From assembly GCA_964496705.1 (NCBI GenBank), contig CAZCBJ010000157.1, positions 1-9,470 of the forward strand: 9,470 nt of DNA. The letters are read 5' to 3'. The DNA comes from CAZCBJ01 sp964496705. Lineage in GTDB: Bacteria; Chloroflexota; Anaerolineae; Anaerolineales; Anaerolineaceae. The number at the start of each line of letters is the position of its first letter. Position 1 is the first letter of the stretch. Shown here in pieces: positions 6,875-9,470 of this stretch. Both the position numbers and the translations under genes were made by a program. The notes beneath the pieces are model-generated. The model had not been told where the DNA came from and did no database searches. It was given only the letters and a program-made list of their open reading frames with translations.

Positions 6875-8476
6875 ATGAACGCGACCGATATCCAAAAAGC
6901 TGTTGAGAGCGGTCAGACCGCGCTGGGCATCGAGTTCGGCTCGACGCGCATCAAAGCGGTGTTGATCGGCCCGCACCATGCGCCGATTGCTTCGGGCAGT
7001 TTTGAATGGGAGAACCGTTTCGAGAACGGCGTGTGGACCTATCACCTTGAGGATGTGTGGAGCGGACTGCAGGAGAGCTACCGCCAGCTCAGCCGCGAGG
7101 TGCTGGACAAATACAACACGCCGCTCCACACCATCGGCGCCATCGGCTTCAGCGCGATGATGCACGGTTATCTGCCCTTCGATCAAGACGGCAACCTGCT
7201 GGCCCCGTTCCGCACCTGGCGCAACACGATGACCGGGCAGGCGGCGGAAATACTCACCGCCCTGTTTCAATTCAACATCCCCCAGCGCTGGAGCATCGCC
7301 CACCTCTGCCAGGCGATCCTCAACCGCGAAGCGCATGTCAAGGACATCGCCCACCTGACCACGCTGGCGGGTTATGTTCACTGGAAGCTGACCGGGCAGA
7401 AAGTGCTCGGGGTGGGCGAGGCCTCGGGCATGTTCGCCATCGACAGCCAGACCAACGACTACGACCAGCGCATGGTCGCGTTGTTCAACGCGCAAATTGA
7501 ATCAGAAAAGCTGCCCTGGAAACTGCAGGACATCCTGCCCAAAGTATTGGTCGCCGGGCAGCCGGCGGGCGTTCTCAGCGCGGACGGCGCAAAACTGATC
7601 GATCCCTCGGGCGGTCTGCGGGCGAGCATCCCGCTGTGTCCACCGGAGGGGGATGCCGGCACCGGCATGGTCGCCACCCACAGCGTCGCGCAGCGCACGG
7701 GCAATGTCTCGGCCGGCACCTCGGTCTTCGCCATGATCGTGCTGGAAAAGGCGCTGTCGAAGGTGTACCCGGAAATCGACATGGTGACCACCCCCAGCGG
7801 CAGCCCGGTGGCGATGGTGCACAGCAACAACTGCACCTCTGACTTGAATGCCTGGGTGGATTTGTTCCACGAGTTCAGCGGCGCGCTGGGCGTCCAGATC
7901 GAGCAGGGCAAGCTGTTTGAGCTGCTGTTTCAAAAGGCGCTCAGCGGGGACGCCGACGGCGGCGGGATGCTGGCCTACAATTATCTGTCCGGCGAACACA
8001 TCACCCACTTTGAAGAAGGGCGCCCGCTGTTCGTGCGCACGCCTGAAAGCCGTTTCACCCTGGCCAACTTCATGCGGGTGCACCTGTTCTCGGCGCTGGG
8101 CGCGCTGCGCATCGGCATGGATATCCTCTTCGAGCAAGAGCAGGTGCGGCTGGATCAACTGCTCGGGCACGGCGGCTTCTTCAAGACCAAGGAAGTGGGT
8201 CAGAAGATGATGGCAGCGGCGGCCAAGGTTCCCGTCTCAGTGATGGAAACCGCTGGCGAGGGCGGCGCATGGGGGATCGCCCTGCTGGCAGCCTACATGC
8301 GCGATAATAAAGAGGGTGAACCGCTGGAAGCCTATCTCTCTGCGCGGGTCTTTTCGGGGCAAAAAGTCACAACCATTGCGCCCGACCCCCGTGATATGGC
8401 CGGTTTTGCGGCGTTCATGCAGCGCTACCAGCAAGGCCTGGGCATCGAGCGGGCAGCAGTGGAGGGATTGAAGTAG
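6875..8476 (+). CDS. FGGY-family carbohydrate kinase, 533 aa
   Basis: A full-length ATP-dependent sugar kinase of the FGGY (xylulokinase/ribulokinase) superfamily. It phosphorylates a sugar or polyol, commonly a ketopentose, in the cytoplasm. The phosphate-1 loop is LGIEFGSTRIKAVLIG (17-32). The sugar-side GFSAMMHG is at 91-98 and PFRTWRN at 111-117. The PPEGDAGTG segment (256-264) contains the likely catalytic base Asp260. AGTSVF (280-285) and GHGGFFKTKEVGQ (431-443) contribute to ATP binding in the second domain. The sequence looks like the ~530-aa branch often annotated as xylulokinase, but the true substrate is not determined. The start ATG at 6875 has a strong AAGGAAGG Shine-Dalgarno (6861-6868). 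No isomerase, epimerase or sugar transporter is linked, so it stands alone. It is flanked on both sides by gene remnants, and its last codons are exactly where the downstream nucleotidyltransferase remnant breaks off. Confidence 0.93.
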   Translation: MNATDIQKAVESGQTALGIEFGSTRIKAVLIGPHHAPIASGSFEWENRFENGVWTYHLEDVWSGLQESYRQLSREVLDKYNTPLHTIGAIGFSAMMHGYLPFDQDGNLLAPFRTWRNTMTGQAAEILTALFQFNIPQRWSIAHLCQAILNREAHVKDIAHLTTLAGYVHWKLTGQKVLGVGEASGMFAIDSQTNDYDQRMVALFNAQIESEKLPWKLQDILPKVLVAGQPAGVLSADGAKLIDPSGGLRASIPLCPPEGDAGTGMVATHSVAQRTGNVSAGTSVFAMIVLEKALSKVYPEIDMVTTPSGSPVAMVHSNNCTSDLNAWVDLFHEFSGALGVQIEQGKLFELLFQKALSGDADGGGMLAYNYLSGEHITHFEEGRPLFVRTPESRFTLANFMRVHLFSALGALRIGMDILFEQEQVRLDQLLGHGGFFKTKEVGQKMMAAAAKVPVSVMETAGEGGAWGIALLAAYMRDNKEGEPLEAYLSARVFSGQKVTTIAPDPRDMAGFAAFMQRYQQGLGIERAAVEGLK

Positions 8477-8631
8477 TTCCACCAAAAAATCAACATCACG
8501 ATCAGATCGAGCTTCGCCCCGCGCAACCGAGCCAAAAAAGCGCACATGATACGCGCCATACTTTTTAGCAAGCGTTAAAATCTGCTCGCGTTATTCTCGA
8601 AGGCCTGCTCTCTGTGCAAAGGGGTATTCAT
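8477..8631 (-). pseudogene. Truncated, frameshifted MNT-type nucleotidyltransferase
   Basis: An ATG at 8629-8631 opens a frame of 14 sensible codons (MNTPLHREQAFENN) that soon hits a stop. The next frame continues without a gap as REQILTLAKKYGAYHV, then RFFGSVARGEARSDRDVDFLVE. This is the classic start of a minimal nucleotidyltransferase: the GS motif, then the paired metal-binding aspartates DVD. A single missing base at the 8590/8591 junction would join the two halves into one 52-residue N terminus, so I read a one-base deletion. Downstream, the similarity stops at 8477, immediately beside the kinase stop codon, so the C-terminal part including the third acidic residue is gone. Its ATG overlaps the stop of the upstream nucleotidyltransferase (ATGA), showing that the ancestral pair was translationally coupled. 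Confidence 0.78.
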
Positions 8632-9029
8632 AGTGCAATCCCGTCCCGATCAATCGCATCACGCAGTGAGGTTTTGCAAACCTCAGCGTCAACCAGATCA
8701 ACTTTGAACTCTGCGCTTAGCCCGGTGATTGCAGCAACAGCAGCATAAAAACGATCAGCGGGCACCCCAAAAACTGCCAGGTCGATATCCGACCATAACG
8801 TGAAGTTACCCGGGCTCGCCAAAGAACCAAACAACATGACCTTCTCTGCGCCAAACTCAGCACGCAGCAATGCTGCCGCTTTGCGGGCAAGCCGCATAGC
8901 TCGCTTACGGCGGCGCTCCAGTTGAGCTTGGGTGGCAGACTGCCGCTGGAGAATGGCCGGGATCGGACGATAATCTTTCCACTCTTCAACCCGCATTTCC
9001 AAAGCCGTGCGTTGAGTCATGTCGGTCAT
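8628..9029 (-). CDS. MNT-type nucleotidyltransferase domain protein, 133 aa
   Basis: A nucleotidyltransferase fold of the pol-beta superfamily. The GS of MLFGSLASPG is at 68-69, the paired aspartates DID at 81-83, and the third acidic residue is probably Asp111 in FKVDLVD. The ending DAIDRDGIAL matches the usual C terminus of this class. A basic helical N-terminal extension of about 55 residues (QAQLERRRKRAMRLARK) precedes the core. Relatives act as antitoxins paired with HEPN toxins, AMPylating the toxin, or stand alone. No HEPN gene is visible here. The first ATG (9029) is preferred because a TATAAT ends six bases before it, predicting a leaderless mRNA. Met4 and Met12 are alternatives. The stop overlaps the start of the broken second nucleotidyltransferase. 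The gene lies 84 nt beyond the 5S rRNA, past its terminator. Confidence 0.82.
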   Translation of the reverse strand: MTDMTQRTALEMRVEEWKDYRPIPAILQRQSATQAQLERRRKRAMRLARKAAALLRAEFGAEKVMLFGSLASPGNFTLWSDIDLAVFGVPADRFYAAVAAITGLSAEFKVDLVDAEVCKTSLRDAIDRDGIAL

Positions 9030-9035
9030 GCGCCT

Positions 9036-9046
9036 ATTATAGCAAA
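9036..9046 (-). promoter_or_regulatory. Extended -10 promoter of the nucleotidyltransferase gene, leaderless geometry
   Basis: On the minus strand, TGC followed by TATAAT (9036-9041) makes a consensus extended -10. Six bases separate it from the ATG at 9029, so the A of the start codon is seven bases past the box. No good -35 is present at 16-18 bp. That position falls in the U-tract of the rRNA terminator (AGTTTT-like). Confidence 0.62.
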
Positions 9047-9057
9047 ATATGCCGCTT

Positions 9058-9098
9058 AAAAACTAAACCCCCGCGCTCTTGTGAGAACGGGGGGTTTT
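9058..9098 (-). terminator. Rho-independent terminator of the rRNA operon
   Basis: Read on the minus strand, AAACCCCC (9090-9097) pairs perfectly with GGGGGTTT (9065-9072). The inner stem is imperfect, capped by a small TCT/AGA helix around 9077-9086. The hairpin is followed by AGTTTTT (9058-9064). It begins about 16 nt after the 5S 3' end and so closes the 23S-5S transcript. On the + strand the same hairpin is followed by TTTTAT and could weakly stop transcription in that direction. Confidence 0.85.
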
Positions 9099-9113
9099 AT
9101 GAATCAAAAAAGG

Positions 9114-9233
9114 CGCTTGGCAATGACCTACTCTCCCAGGAAGTCGCCTCCCAAGTACCATCGGCGCTGACGCCCTTAACGACCGGGTTCGGGATGAGAC
9201 CGGGTGTACCAGCGTCGCTCAAATCACCAAGAG
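9114..9233 (-). rRNA. rrf: 5S ribosomal RNA
   Basis: About 120 nt on the minus strand. The core reads GGTACACCCGGTCTCATCCCGAACC in pieces that match loop B/C of bacterial 5S (CCCATCCCGAAC-like), and GGGAGAGTAGG near the 3' side is the conserved helix IV/loop E region. The terminal helix pairs CTTGG with CCAAG (9227-9231 and 9116-9120), extended on the precursor side by GGC/GCC. It follows the 23S gene by roughly 75 nt. Ends are set from the terminal helix and could be off by a few bases. Confidence 0.96.
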
Positions 9234-9310
9234 CCTTTTTATGACGATGTTAAGGATTGAATAGCATTGTAGGTTGAAAAAAGTAGCGAGTTCTCCGCAC
9301 CACACGAAGA

Positions 9311-9470
9311 AGCCTTCGATCATTAGTACAGCTTAGCTCAATGCCTTACAGCACTTACACACGCTGCCTATTAAGCAGGTAGTCTACCTGCGATCTTATT
9401 TCCTTTCGGAACAATCAGGGATCTAATCTTGAGGCAAGTTTCCCACTTAGATGCTTTCAGCGGTTATCTC
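9311..9470 (-). rRNA. rrl: 23S ribosomal RNA, 3' end (continues beyond the window)
   Basis: The last ~160 nt of 23S rRNA on the minus strand. Conserved domain VI stretches are visible, such as GAAAGCATCTAAGTGGGAA, then CCTCAAGATTAGAT, and near the 3' end GTACTAATGATCGAAGGC. The 3' end is placed near 9311 by comparison with the usual end of the terminal helix. The rest of the gene and any 16S lie outside the window. Confidence 0.96.

Noticed and set aside
6779..7495. Minus-strand open frame of 238 codons antisense to the kinase
   Set aside because: The composition is that of an antisense shadow, and the opposite strand has unmistakable FGGY kinase motifs.
8237..8545. Open frame of 102 codons beginning RFFGSVARGE
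   Set aside because: Only the first ~23 codons are nucleotidyltransferase. The rest is antisense kinase sequence, so this is a chimeric artefact of the breakpoint and not a working gene.
1..9470. CRISPR array, insertion sequence, phage or defence island
   Set aside because: No spaced repeats, transposase, integrase or terminal inverted repeats were seen. The MNT genes alone are not enough to call a defence or toxin-antitoxin system.

Overview
The window is GC-rich bacterial chromosome. The housekeeping content (tRNA-Pro, dnaN, 23S and 5S rRNA) and the style of the proteins suggest a Chloroflexota member, possibly Anaerolineae. That assignment is an inference from protein style and not the result of a search.

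Layout: the 3' part of a tRNA-Pro(UGG) opens the window on the + strand. It is followed by a small gene of unknown function (114-425) and a GT2 glycosyltransferase with a TTG start (444-1166). The glycosyltransferase runs head-on into a minus-strand pair, dnaN (4650 to 3523) and a 781-residue PEP/pyruvate-binding ATP-grasp protein (3512 to 1167). The two convergent stop codons abut with no bases between them. Upstream of dnaN, also on the minus strand, lie a 76-residue two-helix membrane protein (4781-5011), an MFS transporter (5102-6349) and the 3' remnant of an alpha/beta hydrolase (6446-6670).

A full-length FGGY carbohydrate kinase (6875-8476, +) has its own extended -10 promoter and a strong Shine-Dalgarno. 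It is flanked by debris: the hydrolase remnant upstream, and a truncated, frameshifted MNT nucleotidyltransferase that breaks off almost exactly at the kinase stop codon. An apparently intact MNT nucleotidyltransferase (8628-9029, -) overlaps that broken gene by ATGA. Beyond it are the rRNA operon terminator, 5S rRNA and the 3' end of 23S rRNA, all on the minus strand.

The most notable regulatory pattern is that three minus-strand genes (76-aa protein, MFS, MNT) have a -10 box so close to the ATG that their mRNAs should be leaderless or nearly so. dnaN and the kinase, by contrast, have ordinary leaders with Shine-Dalgarno sites. I see no CRISPR array, insertion sequence, phage module or convincing new multi-gene system. 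The most interesting items are the leaderless promoter geometry, the kinase/remnant junctions, the coupled MNT pair, and the dnaN-linked ATP-grasp protein that lacks a phosphohistidine domain.
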